Source: Microbacterium sp. (GTDB taxonomy: Bacteria > Actinomycetota > Actinomycetes > Actinomycetales > Microbacteriaceae). From it: 6,625 bases of DNA. The notes under the pieces were generated by a model, which worked only from the letters and a program-made list of their open reading frames with translations, made no database searches and was not told the origin of the DNA. Position numbers and translations under genes: made by a program. Shown here in pieces: positions 1 to 6,301 of this stretch (positions within the stretch are counted from its first letter, which is position 1; every line of letters starts with the position of its first letter). The stretch covers positions 1-6,625 of the forward strand of contig DMUE01000115.1 in the NCBI GenBank assembly GCA_003476465.1, written 5' to 3'.

Positions 1-704
1 ACGGGGATGTCGGCGACGAAGGCGCCGATTCCTCGGCGATACGCGGCGAAGCGGTACGGTGCCCGATAGGCGTCCTTGATCTCGGGACCGAGCGGCGGAT
101 GCGCGAGCGCGAGAGTCGTCTCGAGAAACGCGGGCGTGGCCACCGTCGACGCGGCAAGCATCCCGCGGGCGCCTGCGAGGCGGAGAGGCGCCGGGATCCG
201 CACGTTCTCGGGATGGTGCACGGCCGTGTTGAGGGCGATGACTCCGGCGAGGAGCTCCGGGTGATCGATCGCCCATCCGAGCGAGATGACCCCGCCCCAG
301 TCGTGCCCGAGCGTGACGATCGGGCCGTCGAGCGCGAGAGCCTCGGTGAAGTCGGCGAGATCTTTTACGCGCTGCGCCAACGGCCGCGCCGTGCCGGTGC
401 GCGCCGAGAATCCCATATCGAGCTGGTCGACGGCGATCACGCGCCAGGCCGGGTCTCCGGCCTCCGCGGCACGGAGCGATTCCGACACCAGGCGACGCCA
501 GAGGTACGACCAGGTCGGGTTGCCGTGCACGGCCAGGATCGTGCCGACCGGTTCCACCCCGATCCGCTCGAGTTCGCCCGCCGTGTCGAGGTAATGCCAC
601 TCGCGCAGCGCATCCGAGTCTCGTTCGGGAACGAGGGTGGTGCGGCTGCAGCGGACATCGAGACCCGGCAGGCCCGCAAGCATCCGCTTCCGGGCGTCGT
701 TCAC
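1..704 (-). CDS. oleB: OleB-type alpha/beta hydrolase (beta-lactone decarboxylase), partial; probably N-terminal part of an OleBC fusion
   Basis: About 234 codons are present; the C-terminal part lies beyond the left edge of the window. The frame shows the haloalkane-dehalogenase-like fold signature: HGNPTWSYLWR near residues 60-70 (oxyanion-hole region) and the nucleophile elbow GHDWGG near 133-138, with Asp135 as the predicted nucleophile. In the ole pathway, OleB decarboxylates the beta-lactone made by OleC to give the cis-olefin. The GTG start at 704-702 overlaps the oleA stop in the tetranucleotide GTGA, and a GGAAG ribosome site lies 7 nt upstream inside oleA, so the two are probably translationally coupled. 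In actinobacteria OleB is commonly fused to the AMP-ligase-like OleC (family knowledge); whether this one is fused cannot be seen here. A plain haloalkane dehalogenase is the alternative, but the oleA neighbour argues strongly for OleB. Confidence 0.87.
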   Translation of the reverse strand, partial: MNDARKRMLAGLPGLDVRCSRTTLVPERDSDALREWHYLDTAGELERIGVEPVGTILAVHGNPTWSYLWRRLVSESLRAAEAGDPAWRVIAVDQLDMGFSARTGTARPLAQRVKDLADFTEALALDGPIVTLGHDWGGVISLGWAIDHPELLAGVIALNTAVHHPENVRIPAPLRLAGARGMLAASTVATPAFLETTLALAHPPLGPEIKDAYRAPYRFAAYRRGIGAFVADIP

Positions 705-1723
705 CAGGCGACTTCCATCATGGCCGTGTTGAGGCCCGAACCGACGCCCATGAGCAGCACCCGGTCGCCCTTGCGCAGGCTCGCCTGCTCCTCGACCAGC
801 GTTATGGGGACCGAGGCGGGACCGATGTTGCCGTAGTGCGGGAACGTCGTCGGCACCCGGGAGCGGTCCAGGCCCACGGCCTTCACGATCGCGTCGGTGT
901 GGATCGACGACACCTGGTGGGTGATGTAGCGGTTCATGGATTTCCAGTCCCACTCGGTCGCCGCGTCCTTCCAGGCCGAGACGACCAGGTCGAGCCCGCC
1001 CTTCAGCAGCGCCTTGGCATCCGTGAACATGCCGTCGACACTGCCGACGCACAGACGATGGAACTCGGTCGCGGCGCGCGTGACGCCCCCCTGGATGCGG
1101 TGGCCTTCGGGATGCTCGTCGGCGCGGCCGAGAACGGCAGCCGCGGATCCCGAACCGAGCGTCAGGGAGGCGAACTCGCTCATGAAGCCGTCACGGTCGC
1201 TGTCGTCCTGGAGGAGACGCTCGATCGTGTTGACCTGGATCTCGTCCGCGTCCTCGCCGGCGACGACGAGCGCGTACTTGATCTGTCCGGAGTCGATCAT
1301 CGTGGCAGCCAGCGACATGCCGTTGATGAAGCCGAGGCACGCGTTGGCGATGTCGAAGTTGACCGCCGAACTCGGCAGGTCCAGACCGTGATGCAGGGCG
1401 ACGGCAACGGATGGCTCGAGGTTCGTCCGCGTCACCGAGGTGTTGATCAACAGACCGATCTCGGAGGGCTGCACGCCGGCCTCGGCGAGGGCGCGCTTGC
1501 CGGCAGAGATCGTGGCGGCATCGGCGGTCTCGGTGGCCCCCCAGTTGCGGCGCTCCAGGACTCCGGCGACGCGTTTGAGCAGCCCGCTGCGTAGCTTGAG
1601 ACGTTTGAGCGACGGCGCGAGGCGCTCTTCAATGGCGTCCGAGGTGGTCACGCGATCAGGGAGAACGCTTGCGACGGACAGCAAAGCTACGTTGCCGAAC
1701 CGTGCGGTGGCATTGCCGGGCAC
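701..1723 (-). CDS. oleA: OleA, acyl-CoA condensing thiolase-fold enzyme of long-chain olefin biosynthesis
   Basis: This 340-aa protein belongs to the 3-oxoacyl-ACP synthase III (FabH-like) branch of the thiolase superfamily. OleA condenses two long-chain fatty acyl-CoAs head to head to a beta-keto acid, which OleD, OleC and OleB convert to an internal olefin. Visible motifs are LLINTSVTRTNLEPS (91-105), with Glu103 matching the OleA active-site glutamate; FDIANACLGFINGM (123-136), with catalytic Cys129; ITHQVSSIH (267-275), with His269; YGNIGPASVP (297-306), with Asn299; and a C-terminal GVGSGLN loop. The CLGFING context and the LEPS glutamate fit OleA better than FabH. Length matches the family (about 340 aa). 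The start is GTG at 1723-1721, with AAGGAG 6 nt upstream; no in-frame start lies between it and the upstream stop at 1760-1762, and N-terminal homology begins about residue 9. A plain FabH is the alternative but less likely. Confidence 0.93.
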   Translation of the reverse strand: MPGNATARFGNVALLSVASVLPDRVTTSDAIEERLAPSLKRLKLRSGLLKRVAGVLERRNWGATETADAATISAGKRALAEAGVQPSEIGLLINTSVTRTNLEPSVAVALHHGLDLPSSAVNFDIANACLGFINGMSLAATMIDSGQIKYALVVAGEDADEIQVNTIERLLQDDSDRDGFMSEFASLTLGSGSAAAVLGRADEHPEGHRIQGGVTRAATEFHRLCVGSVDGMFTDAKALLKGGLDLVVSAWKDAATEWDWKSMNRYITHQVSSIHTDAIVKAVGLDRSRVPTTFPHYGNIGPASVPITLVEEQASLRKGDRVLLMGVGSGLNTAMMEVAW

Positions 1724-1751
1724 TGAGGTCTCCTTCAGGAGGTCGATACAT
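1656..1751 (-). CDS. Possible 31-codon leader ORF overlapping the start of oleA
   Basis: An ATG at 1751-1749 is preceded directly by AGGAGGAGGA (1752-1761), the strongest ribosome-binding sequence in this intergenic region. The frame is shifted relative to oleA, begins MYRPPEGDLSARQ, is Arg-rich toward its end, and stops at TGA 1656-1658, 68 nt inside oleA. No family is recognised. It may be a translated leader that influences oleA expression, or a chance ORF behind a redundant Shine-Dalgarno. The rest of the gap upstream (about 1762-1926) holds no convincing promoter or terminator that I can name. Confidence 0.3.
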   Translation of the reverse strand: MYRPPEGDLSARQCHRTVRQRSFAVRRKRSP

Positions 1752-1761
1752 TCCTCCTCCT
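1730..1761 (-). promoter_or_regulatory. oleA leader: two Shine-Dalgarno sites competing for one anti-SD segment
   Basis: In transcript order the segment reads AGGAGGAGGA (1761-1752), then ATG (1751-1749), then CCTCCT (1742-1737), then AAGGAG (1735-1730), then 6 nt to the oleA GTG. CCTCCT can pair with the first AGGAGG across about 13 nt, or CTCCT can fold back on the adjacent AGGAG as a tight hairpin covering the oleA ribosome site. The two pairings are mutually exclusive. The complementarity is read directly from the sequence. A switching role, like translational attenuators controlled by ribosome occupancy of a leader ORF, is inference. The second hairpin has only 4-5 bp and a tiny loop, so its stability is uncertain. 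Confidence 0.4.
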
Positions 1762-1926
1762 ACGGTTTACCGCACTCTGTCTGTGTGTTCGCGGTGGGTT
1801 GCGCTTTCGTCCCGATGGTGAATGGGATCCGGGATAGCGTCCGTACGCCGTAGGCACTTTTCTTCCGCGGGCTTCACCGTGTCTCGGGGGGCATCTCGGA
1901 AGGCGGGACCTCGCGCACAGGATCGG

Positions 1927-3918
1927 CTAGCGCGGTCCTCCCGGCCGACGTCGGAGTGCGGTGCGCAGGTTGCGCAGCAGCAGCAGCAGACCCCCGAGGC
2001 CCACCGCGCTGCCCAGGAGCGCGAACGCCGGCACGTCTCCGGTGAGCATCGGGCCGCCGTCGTCAACGCTCAGCATGATGCCCGAGACCACGAGGGCGAC
2101 GCCGATCAGGGTGGTGATGAGCCGGCCGAGCAGCTCGTCTATCCAGCTGCGCTCATCAGCACTCTCGAACGACCGCACCCGAACCGACACGGTTCCTTCG
2201 TCCAAGGACTGCGTGAAGTTCTCGAGTCGACGCGGTAAGCGGCGGGACTGCTCGATCAGAAGCGACGACCAGGTCTGCGCCGAGAGCAGAGCCTTGGTCG
2301 GCGAGATCAGCGACGTCGCCAGATGCGGGGCGATGTGCAGTGCCCGCTCGATCATGTCGTAGTCGGGCACCAGCTTTCGCAGTGTGCCCTCCAGGGACGC
2401 GAGCGTGCGGAACACGAGCAGGAGCGAGGGCGGCAGCGCGAGTTTGTTCCGCCGCAGCACGTCCAGAAGAAGCCGGAAGACGTTCTCGTCTAGGCGCGAG
2501 TTGTGCACGCGGGCGAGGATGACGCCGACGTCGCGCTGCAACGCAACGGCATCGAAATCGTTCGAGGGCTTCCCGCACATCAGCAGAACGACGTCTGTCA
2601 CGGCGATGTCGTCCTCGTTCGCCATCCCGATCAGGAACGGCAGAAGCAGTCGCCGCATGCTGGCCTCGACGATGCCCACAGAACCGAAGTCGATGAGGGT
2701 GATGGCGGCGGTGTCGTCGGAGCCGGATGAGACGCGTCCGTCGTCGAGGACGATGTTTCCGGGGTGGAGGTCGGCGTGGAAGATGCCACGCACGACGATG
2801 TGATCGATCACCGCGTCGAGCAGGCCGTCCGCGATCTCGAGGGCCTGCTCGGGTGGCAGCGCGTCGGGGCGGAGCCGGCTGAACGGTGTGCCGTGCACGC
2901 GTTCCTGCACGATCATCCGGGAGGTGGAATAGCCGCGGTACATGTGCGGAATCCGCAGAATCGAATCGCGTGAGCCCTCGATCGCCCCGCGCAGCATCTC
3001 ACCGCTCGCGACCTCGCTGCGGTAGTCGAGCTCTTCGCGCAGGGCCCGGGCGAACTCGGTCATCAGGGCGTGAGCACCGTAGTCCCTGGCCCAGTCGGTG
3101 CGCGCTTCCAGGTCGGACGCGAGACGGTCCAGGATGTCCAGGTCGGTGGTGACCTGGGTGCGCGCCTTCGGTCGCTGGATCTTGACGACGACGTCCTCGC
3201 CGCTCAGGAGCGTCGCGGAGTGGACCTGAGCGACGGATGCCGCGGCGAGAGGAGTGGGGTCGATCTCGGCGAAAACCTCGCCGATCGGCCGCCCCAGCTG
3301 TTCCGTTATCGCTGCCTCCGCCTCCGACCACGGAATCGGTGACGAGTCCATCTGCAGGGTCGACAGGGCATCGATGAACGCCGGCGGCAGGATGTCCTCC
3401 CGCGACGCGAGCACCTGGCCGAGTTTGACGAACGTCACGCCCGCCTCGTTCATCGCCGACACCAGGGCGGTGGGCAGCTCGCCCTCGCCGTGCCGACGGT
3501 GCTCGTAGAACGTCAGGCCGTGCCGTGAGCCGATCGCCAGGATCTGCGCATACCGACGCGCGCGATCACGGCGGCGGATGGCTTCTCGCACAACGGTGAC
3601 GGGGTTGCGCCGGCCGCGCGATGGCCAGAGGAACTCCAGCATGAGCACCGCGATCACCACCGCCGCGAACATCCATCCGGCCGTCAAGGCGAGGAACGCG
3701 ATCGACACGGCATCCGGCTCCTCGAACCGGCCGTCGCCGTACACATCCGCTTGTTCGAGCGACCAGAGCGCGAGAGGCGATGCGAGCAGGAAGATCGCAA
3801 CCGCCGTGAGGAATGCGCGCAGCCAGCCGACCTCCGCGTCGAGCAGACGGCGGACGATCCACGCCGCGATCAGCGAAAACGCGACGACGACGACGGCGAA
3901 GAGGATCCAGCTCGGCAT
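1927..3918 (-). CDS. ABC1/UbiB (AarF/COQ8) family membrane-anchored atypical kinase
   Basis: The protein has 663 aa, longer than the roughly 550 aa usual for UbiB. Residues 1-105 form an extension with three likely membrane segments (about 4-24, 32-54, 72-97). The ABC1 kinase domain follows: the family's invariant KxGQ motif as KLGQ (165-168), the Ala-rich loop AAAS (225-228) that replaces the usual Gly-rich loop, the ATP-binding Lys246 in VVVKIQRP, the catalytic loop HADLHPGN (381-388, Asp383) and the DFG metal-binding motif (410-412). Two C-terminal membrane segments (about 597-616 and 629-648) and a basic tail close the protein. All catalytic residues are present, so it should bind ATP. 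Family members support quinone or other lipid metabolism; actinobacteria mainly use menaquinone, so the substrate here is unknown. The ATG at 3918 is the only start that keeps the first membrane segment; no clear Shine-Dalgarno precedes it. It ends 203 nt before the oleA start. Confidence 0.9.
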   Translation of the reverse strand: MPSWILFAVVVVAFSLIAAWIVRRLLDAEVGWLRAFLTAVAIFLLASPLALWSLEQADVYGDGRFEEPDAVSIAFLALTAGWMFAAVVIAVLMLEFLWPSRGRRNPVTVVREAIRRRDRARRYAQILAIGSRHGLTFYEHRRHGEGELPTALVSAMNEAGVTFVKLGQVLASREDILPPAFIDALSTLQMDSSPIPWSEAEAAITEQLGRPIGEVFAEIDPTPLAAASVAQVHSATLLSGEDVVVKIQRPKARTQVTTDLDILDRLASDLEARTDWARDYGAHALMTEFARALREELDYRSEVASGEMLRGAIEGSRDSILRIPHMYRGYSTSRMIVQERVHGTPFSRLRPDALPPEQALEIADGLLDAVIDHIVVRGIFHADLHPGNIVLDDGRVSSGSDDTAAITLIDFGSVGIVEASMRRLLLPFLIGMANEDDIAVTDVVLLMCGKPSNDFDAVALQRDVGVILARVHNSRLDENVFRLLLDVLRRNKLALPPSLLLVFRTLASLEGTLRKLVPDYDMIERALHIAPHLATSLISPTKALLSAQTWSSLLIEQSRRLPRRLENFTQSLDEGTVSVRVRSFESADERSWIDELLGRLITTLIGVALVVSGIMLSVDDGGPMLTGDVPAFALLGSAVGLGGLLLLLRNLRTALRRRPGGPR

Positions 3919-3996
3919 GTGCCGATTCTGTCACCCGACCTTCGAGGAGCCCGGGAGACCGGCCGGGGGTTCCGCTCGCGATGGGCGTCGGAATCG

Positions 3997-4027
3997 CGAG
4001 AGGGACCGCTCGTTGCGGTCCCTCTCG
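3997..4027 (-). terminator. Perfect 13-bp hairpin, probable terminator of the SRPBCC gene
   Basis: The arms at 3997-4009 and 4015-4027 are perfectly complementary and GC-rich (CGAGAGGGACCGC on the plus strand), separated by a 5-nt loop. The structure begins 21 nt after the SRPBCC stop codon and lies 78 nt ahead of the ABC1 kinase start. There is no T-run on the minus strand after the stem, which is common for actinobacterial terminators. The remaining 3919-3996 stretch must hold any promoter for the kinase gene, but I see no convincing one. Confidence 0.75.
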
Positions 4028-4048
4028 GTCGGTCTGATCGCGCAGCGC

Positions 4049-4504
4049 TCAGGCGCCGACGTCTCCGCGCCAAGCGCCCGTCTCGGAGCCGCGCGACTCG
4101 ATGAACTTCTTGAAGTTCTCGAGATCCTTCTTCACAGCGTGCTTGCCCACACCGATCAGCGAGCCGGCCTTCTCGAGCATGCCCTCGGGCTCCCAGTCGA
4201 TCTGCGCGGTCACACGAGTCTCGGTTTCGCTCAGCTTGTGGAACGTCACCGCACCGGCATGATGGGTGTCGCCGCCCGTGCTCTTCCAGGCGACACGCTC
4301 GTCGGGGTGCTGCTCGGTGATCTCCGCGTCGAATTCGCGCTCAGCACCGCCGACCTTGACCTTCCAGCGGGTGTGGGTGTCATCCTTCTGCGTGATCGAC
4401 TCGACCTCGTCGAGGAAGTGCGGGAAGGACTCGAACTGCGTCCACTGGTTGTACGCGGTGCCGACGGGGACGTCGACGTCGATGGTTTCGATGATCTGGC
4501 TCAT
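4049..4504 (-). CDS. SRPBCC (START/polyketide cyclase-like) family protein
   Basis: This 151-aa protein is a single helix-grip domain of the SRPBCC superfamily (polyketide_cyc/Coq10-like). It shows the usual N-terminal strand with IETIDVDVPVGTAYNQWTQF (5-24), the ESFPHFLDEVESI segment (25-37), alternating beta-strand regions through about 105, and a long amphipathic C-terminal helix (about 111-137). Such domains hold hydrophobic ligands in a deep cavity; no ligand can be named. It is read after the small acidic gene (93-nt gap) and followed by a strong terminator, so it probably ends a short stress- or envelope-related unit. Two in-frame ATGs lie six bases apart; the second is chosen because AAGGAG sits 7 nt before it but only 1 nt before the first. 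The open frame extends farther upstream, but that region has no homology-like content. Confidence 0.85.
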   Translation of the reverse strand: MSQIIETIDVDVPVGTAYNQWTQFESFPHFLDEVESITQKDDTHTRWKVKVGGAEREFDAEITEQHPDERVAWKSTGGDTHHAGAVTFHKLSETETRVTAQIDWEPEGMLEKAGSLIGVGKHAVKKDLENFKKFIESRGSETGAWRGDVGA

Positions 4505-4511
4505 GCTCATA

Positions 4512-4517
4512 CTCCTT
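4512..4517 (-). promoter_or_regulatory. Ribosome-binding site deciding the SRPBCC start
   Basis: AAGGAG on the minus strand lies 1 nt before the ATG at 4510-4508 and 7 nt before the ATG at 4504-4502. The second spacing is normal, so translation should begin MSQIIETI rather than MSMSQ. Confidence 0.7.
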
Positions 4518-4597
4518 CTCGATGGTTGCGGGGCCCGCGGACGGATCGCTCCCGGTGGGTGATCGCGCAATGGGCGTAGATGGGATCGTGCAGTCGC

Positions 4598-4885
4598 TCA
4601 GAACCGCCCGGGTAGATTGAGATCGTCCGGATCGACGTCGACATCGCCGACATCGTCTGGTCCCCCGGTGCCCGGGACGACGCGGACATCATCCGTGTCG
4701 ATGTCGTCATCGAGCGATTCCGGCAGAGGGTCCTCCTGCTTGCGTTCGGTTTCGGTCTCGCTCGCCGGGCTATAGGTGCGGTCTTTGCGCACCGCCTCGC
4801 CCCCCGAAAGACCGGAGGACGGGGGAGGGGGCGGGCCCTCGTCGTTCTCACCCGCCGCGAAACGGGTTCTGTCATCGGCATTCAC
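4598..4885 (-). CDS. Small acidic, disordered hypothetical protein
   Basis: From the GTG at 4885-4883 the product is 95 aa. It is hydrophilic, with no membrane segment or signal peptide. In order it has a charged start, a proline run GPPPPPSSG (about 22-30), a GEAVRKDRTYSPASETETERK stretch (about 33-53 region), and an Asp-rich tail (about 64-92) with repeated Asp-Asp and Asp-Val units ending LNLPGRF. The protein is predicted to be disordered. No characterised family is recognised. The preceding small gene stops only 4 nt upstream of this GTG, suggesting translational coupling. A TTG at 4912-4910 would add nine residues by overlapping that gene; the GTG is preferred because GGTGAG-like sequence precedes it and the overlap would be smaller. 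The complete, biased frame with few hydrophobics and close coupling supports a real gene. Confidence 0.65.
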   Translation of the reverse strand: MNADDRTRFAAGENDEGPPPPPSSGLSGGEAVRKDRTYSPASETETERKQEDPLPESLDDDIDTDDVRVVPGTGGPDDVGDVDVDPDDLNLPGRF

Positions 4886-4889
4886 CGCC

Positions 4890-5051
4890 TCACCCGCCGG
4901 ACGGGTTGTCAACGGGCAGACTGTGACCGTCCCGGGTGTCGGGCTGCGAACCGCCCGAAGCGGTGCCCGCCGTCTGCGCGGCGTCCTGATCCCCTGCGCG
5001 CTGGTCCGTCGTGCCCTGGATGTTGTGCGTATCGCCGGTGTGTGCGCTCAT
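4890..5051 (-). CDS. Small hydrophilic hypothetical protein (53 aa)
   Basis: The ATG at 5051-5049 is preceded by GGAGGAGG (5058-5065) with 6 nt spacing, one of the best ribosome sites in the window, which is the main reason to accept so short a gene. The product is rich in Gly, Asp, Gln, Thr and Ser, begins MSAHTGDTHNIQG and ends SLPVDNPSGG. It has no membrane segment, no cysteine and almost no hydrophobic core, so it is probably disordered. The next gene's GTG begins 4 nt after the stop, making the two a likely coupled pair. The frame remains open far upstream into the dehydrogenase remnant, but that reading through 5052-5430 resembles no protein, so the short form is chosen. Function is not recognised. 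Confidence 0.6.
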   Translation of the reverse strand: MSAHTGDTHNIQGTTDQRAGDQDAAQTAGTASGGSQPDTRDGHSLPVDNPSGG

Positions 5052-5101
5052 GGCGTTCCTCCTCCAATCGATCGCACCGCCCGTGAGGACGGATTGCTGC
5101 C

Positions 5102-5131
5102 ACCCTAGGCGGACCTTCAAACGGATGTCGG
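5102..5131 (-). promoter_or_regulatory. Weak promoter candidate for the small-protein pair
   Basis: On the minus strand CCGACA (5131-5126) and TAGGGT (5107-5102) are separated by 18 nt, a partial match to a housekeeping -35/-10 pair. Transcription would start roughly 40 nt before the 53-aa gene. The same bases include GTTT-N13-GGGT, reminiscent of stress-sigma promoters, but with a shorter spacer than usual. Neither reading is strong. Nothing else is evident in 5132-5224. Confidence 0.25.
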
Positions 5132-5224
5132 GGGGCTTGACAAGGGCTGACCGGTCAGGCAGCTCCGAACCGACCGTCTGCCATTGCCGGTCCTCTTTCG
5201 GCTGCCGGGACCTCCTCCTCGTCG

Positions 5225-5702
5225 TCATCCGCGCCCGCGGCGCACGGAACGAGCCATCCCGCGGAAAACGAAGGCGATGCCCGCGAGTGCCAGCGGGACA
5301 TGGTGCGTGACGAGTTCGTGGGGGCTCAGGTATCCGGCCTGGATGTGTTCGAACAGTCGCGGCCACTGCCGATTCACCGGTGCCTGATTCGTGCGGATCG
5401 TCAGTCCTTTGTTCACGGCGTCGCCGAGAGCTGGAGATGGGACCGTAGACGCCCATCACCGAAATCGTGCCCCCCTTGCGGGCGGCGTCGATCGCCCAGT
5501 TCAGCGCGATGGGCGACCCGCCCTGCAGCTTGAGCTTGGCGGCGGTGATGTGCTGGAGGGCCGCGCCATCGGCCTCGGCTCCGACCGCGTCGATCACGAC
5601 ATCGGCGCCCAGGTAGTCCGTCATCTTCTTCAGGTGCAGCACGATGTCGTGGTGCTCCGAGATGTTCACCGTCTCGGCGAAAGCGAACGTGCGGGCTTTC
5701 TG
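5225..5702 (-). pseudogene. Remnant of a zinc-dependent alcohol dehydrogenase, 5'-truncated and frameshifted
   Basis: Two consecutive minus-strand frames carry adjoining parts of one medium-chain (zinc-type) alcohol dehydrogenase. The first, from about 5702 to 5430, includes FAFAETVNISEHHDIVLHL, GADVVIDAVGAEADG, KLKLQGGSPIALNWAID and RKGGTISVMGVYGP, that is the second half of the NAD-binding Rossmann domain. The second frame, about 5425 to 5225, continues with GDAVNKGLTIRTNQAPV and WPRLFEHIQAGYLSPHELVTHHVPL. The bases between GVYG and GDA are about 8 fewer than the family's usual spacing, consistent with a small deletion causing the frameshift near 5426-5440. The catalytic N-terminal GroES-like domain and its zinc ligands are absent: homology begins about 25 nt after the DUF3618 stop. 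The C-terminus also fades after HHVPL. No functional enzyme can be made. Confidence 0.85.
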
Positions 5703-5725
5703 TGATGCCGCTACATGGCTGGGGC

Positions 5726-6301
5726 TCAGGAGCCTGACAGGTTCTCACGCGCGTCGTTCACGCTTCCCGAGACGCGGTCTGCGCTCTGCGTCGCGTCGTC
5801 TCGCACGTGCTCGGCGGCTTCGGATGCCGACTCCCTGACGCTCGAGGCGGCCTGCTCGGCGGGCTCCTTGAGGTTCGCGCCCATCTCCCGCGCGGCCTCC
5901 TTCGCCTCGTCGACCAGCGGCTGGGCCTTTTCGCGCGCGGTCTGCGCCCCCTTCCTCTCTGCCGATGAGGCAGGCAGGAGGGATGCGGCGAGCAGGCCGA
6001 CCCCGAAGGCGATCAGGCCGACAGCGAGCGGGTTGCCCTCGGCCCTCGCCTTCACGTTCTCCGCGCCGTGTCTGAGGTCATGAGCGGCCGAACCGCCCGC
6101 CGAGCCGAGGGAGGACCCCGCGTCATCCGCGGCGCCCATCACGCTGTCCCGGACGGATGCGTACGCTCCCCGCAGCTTGCTGGTCTGGCGTTCGACGATC
6201 TTCGACGGTGTCACTTTGTCGGCGAGGGCGTCGACGTCGCCGCCGAGCTCCGACCGCGTGTGCTCGATGTTGGCCCTGATTTCCTCGGTGGATTCACTCA
6301 T
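5726..6301 (-). CDS. DUF3618 domain-containing membrane protein with LEA-like C-terminus
   Basis: The protein has 191 aa. Residues 6-35 (EEIRANIEHTRSELGGDVDA onward, ending ADKVTPSK) match the DUF3618 signature, IRxxIExTRxELxxxVDALxxKV. A single membrane segment lies at about 91-109. The C-terminal 80 residues are Ala/Glu/Lys/Arg-rich without proline-rich breaks and read as amphipathic helices with repeated EAA/KEAA/SEAA units, like LEA-type or apolipophorin-like stress proteins. The ATG at 6301 overlaps the stop of the upstream gene as ATGA and has GGAG 5-6 nt upstream. The usual partner of DUF3618 genes is a holin-like protein, as here. The biochemical role is unknown; a part in envelope maintenance under stress is inference. 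Confidence 0.88.
   Translation of the reverse strand: MSESTEEIRANIEHTRSELGGDVDALADKVTPSKIVERQTSKLRGAYASVRDSVMGAADDAGSSLGSAGGSAAHDLRHGAENVKARAEGNPLAVGLIAFGVGLLAASLLPASSAERKGAQTAREKAQPLVDEAKEAAREMGANLKEPAEQAASSVRESASEAAEHVRDDATQSADRVSGSVNDARENLSGS

Noticed and set aside
836..1594. A 252-codon plus-strand open frame.
   Set aside because: It lies wholly opposite oleA, whose active-site motifs are unmistakable. The plus frame has the Arg/Asp/Val-heavy composition of an antisense shadow in GC-rich DNA.
3578..4579. A 333-codon plus-strand open frame spanning the kinase start and the SRPBCC gene.
   Set aside because: It is antisense to two recognisable genes and crosses the terminator hairpin. No domain-like motif is present.
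5137..5142. A consensus TTGACA on the plus strand.
   Set aside because: No matching -10 element lies 16-19 nt downstream, and no plus-strand gene follows.
4890..5669. A single 259-codon minus-strand frame joining dehydrogenase-like residues to the 53-aa protein.
   Set aside because: Only the first 80 or so residues look like a dehydrogenase. The middle is arginine/proline-rich frame-shifted noise, and the true continuation of the enzyme is in another frame. The last 53 codons have their own strong ribosome site.
5730..5745. Short inverted repeat (GGCTC/GAGCC-type) near the DUF3618 stop codon.
   Set aside because: The stem is about 5 bp with a 2-nt loop and overlaps the stop codon. It is too small to call a terminator.
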